The notes beneath the pieces are model-generated. The model did no database searches and had not been told where the DNA came from. It saw only the letters and a program-made list of their open reading frames with translations. A stretch of 15,214 nucleotides of DNA from an uncultured Sulfurovum sp. (GTDB taxonomy: Bacteria > Campylobacterota > Campylobacteria > Campylobacterales > Sulfurovaceae), in assembly GCA_947313765.1 (NCBI GenBank), contig CAMZNQ010000225.1, positions 1-15,214 of the forward strand, read 5' to 3'. How positions within the stretch are numbered: the first letter of the stretch is position 1; the number at the start of each line of letters is the position of its first letter. The position numbers and the translations under genes were made by a program. Below are positions 14,594 through 15,214 of the stretch, piece by piece.

Positions 14594-15214
14594 TTATTTC
14601 AGTAATTCAATACTATGAGCATGAATAGTTCGTTTATCTGTTGGAGGCAACTCCATAAAATTAAAAGAGTAGATAGAAGATAGATAATGATTTGGATTTT
14701 TAGGTGCATAGAACGCTAACCCTTCAAACTCTATTTTAGATAGAGGGAAAACCTCATCCATATCAAACCATGCAGAGACATCAGGCATTTTGGCAGAGTA
14801 TATTACCTTTAAATCTTTTTTATCCCAACCTTGATGCATCTCATTAACGGCTTGAAGTAACGCTTTTCTAACCTTTGGATAATCTTTGCCATTTGGAGTA
14901 TGAAGGCTAATTGCCGATACATCTCTAACCAATTTAAAAGAGTCATCATAAAAAGATTTGTAAAATGGACTATTAGGAAGTGTTAGCATAGGAAAAATAT
15001 CTACAAACACCCCTTGATGATAATCTACCTCTCTATCTTTCTCATGAAACTCTACAATTTTTGCCCTATTTGAGCGTAGTTTCATATAGTCAAACTTAAA
15101 ACCTTTATCTGTTTGAGTTGTCTGTAAAAATATATTATCAGACAACTCATTTTGGGCTATATCTCTAAATTTTCGATAATCCTCAACAGGCATAGACAAA
15201 TCAATATCATCATC
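14594..15214 (-). CDS. LicD family protein, N-terminus cut by window edge
   Basis: The frame is open to the window edge; the last codons read DDDIDLSMPVEDYRKF. DDDIDL followed by MP..DY is the hallmark of LicD nucleotidyltransferase-fold enzymes, whose acidic residues bind the metal. Further on, DYHQGVFVDIFPM (about codons 64-76 of the visible part) is the second family motif. LicD proteins transfer phosphocholine or related phospho-alcohols to cell-surface glycans. The 206 visible codons are the C-terminal majority of a protein usually of 250-300 residues. An internal TTG at 15199 could be read as a start, but it lies inside the DDDIDL motif. It is the first gene to the right of the DoxX promoter, and its own operon lies outside the window. 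Confidence 0.9.
   Translation of the reverse strand, partial: DDDIDLSMPVEDYRKFRDIAQNELSDNIFLQTTQTDKGFKFDYMKLRSNRAKIVEFHEKDREVDYHQGVFVDIFPMLTLPNSPFYKSFYDDSFKLVRDVSAISLHTPNGKDYPKVRKALLQAVNEMHQGWDKKDLKVIYSAKMPDVSAWFDMDEVFPLSKIEFEGLAFYAPKNPNHYLSSIYSFNFMELPPTDKRTIHAHSIELLK

Noticed and set aside
15197..15199. TTG as the start of the LicD gene
   Set aside because: The DDDIDL motif runs upstream of it to the window edge in the same frame, so the gene is partial.

Overview
The window is strongly AT-rich and densely coded, almost all of it on the minus strand. It looks like a chromosomal segment of a free-living Campylobacterota (formerly Epsilonproteobacteria), of a Sulfurimonas/Sulfurovum/Arcobacter-like type. 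The grounds are base composition, short AAAGGA-type ribosome binding sites, a YdcH/DUF465 protein, a small bactofilin, a fused TRAP permease and a large multihaem cytochrome c. The genus cannot be fixed from the sequence alone. I see no tRNA, rRNA, CRISPR array, insertion sequence or phage gene.

Region 1 (1-1260): the start of a YdcH/DUF465 gene (minus), a short repeat-bearing intergenic stretch, a 67-residue unknown protein (minus), a 300-bp gene-free stretch, and a bactofilin on the plus strand with a possible leader hairpin and a weak terminator shared with the converging gene.

Region 2 (1269-7174, minus): a tight four-gene run read from 7097 down to 1269. In transcription order it is a 495-residue four-helix membrane protein with a long coiled-coil extracytoplasmic part, a 758-residue protein with the layout of a class A penicillin-binding protein, a fused DctQ-DctM TRAP permease, and a 68-residue antitoxin-like protein. 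Junctions are an 8-bp overlap, 11 bp and 3 bp. By motif alignment the PBP-like protein has lost the key residues of both its glycosyltransferase and its transpeptidase site. This is the most unusual item in the window. A 22-codon leader frame may precede the run.

Region 3 (7237-7791, plus): a divergent membrane protein with a lysine/glutamate-rich coiled coil and glycine-rich hydrophobic segments, starting at TTG.

Region 4 (7870-9930, minus): a small secreted protein, an OmpR-type response regulator and a histidine kinase in one operon. It has an extended -10 promoter and a 10-bp-phased direct repeat just upstream that could be the regulator's own binding site.

Region 5 (10022-15214, minus): from the right edge, a LicD-family protein (partial), a DoxX membrane protein with a good TATAAT box, a secreted four-cysteine protein, a lipoprotein, a membrane-anchored twelve-haem cytochrome c and a 62-residue acidic protein. 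A perfect 8-bp inverted repeat sits over the ribosome binding site of the cytochrome gene and could control its translation or transcription. The cytochrome with its flanking exported proteins suggests extracytoplasmic electron transfer. The nearby two-component system may or may not control it; no shared site proves a link.
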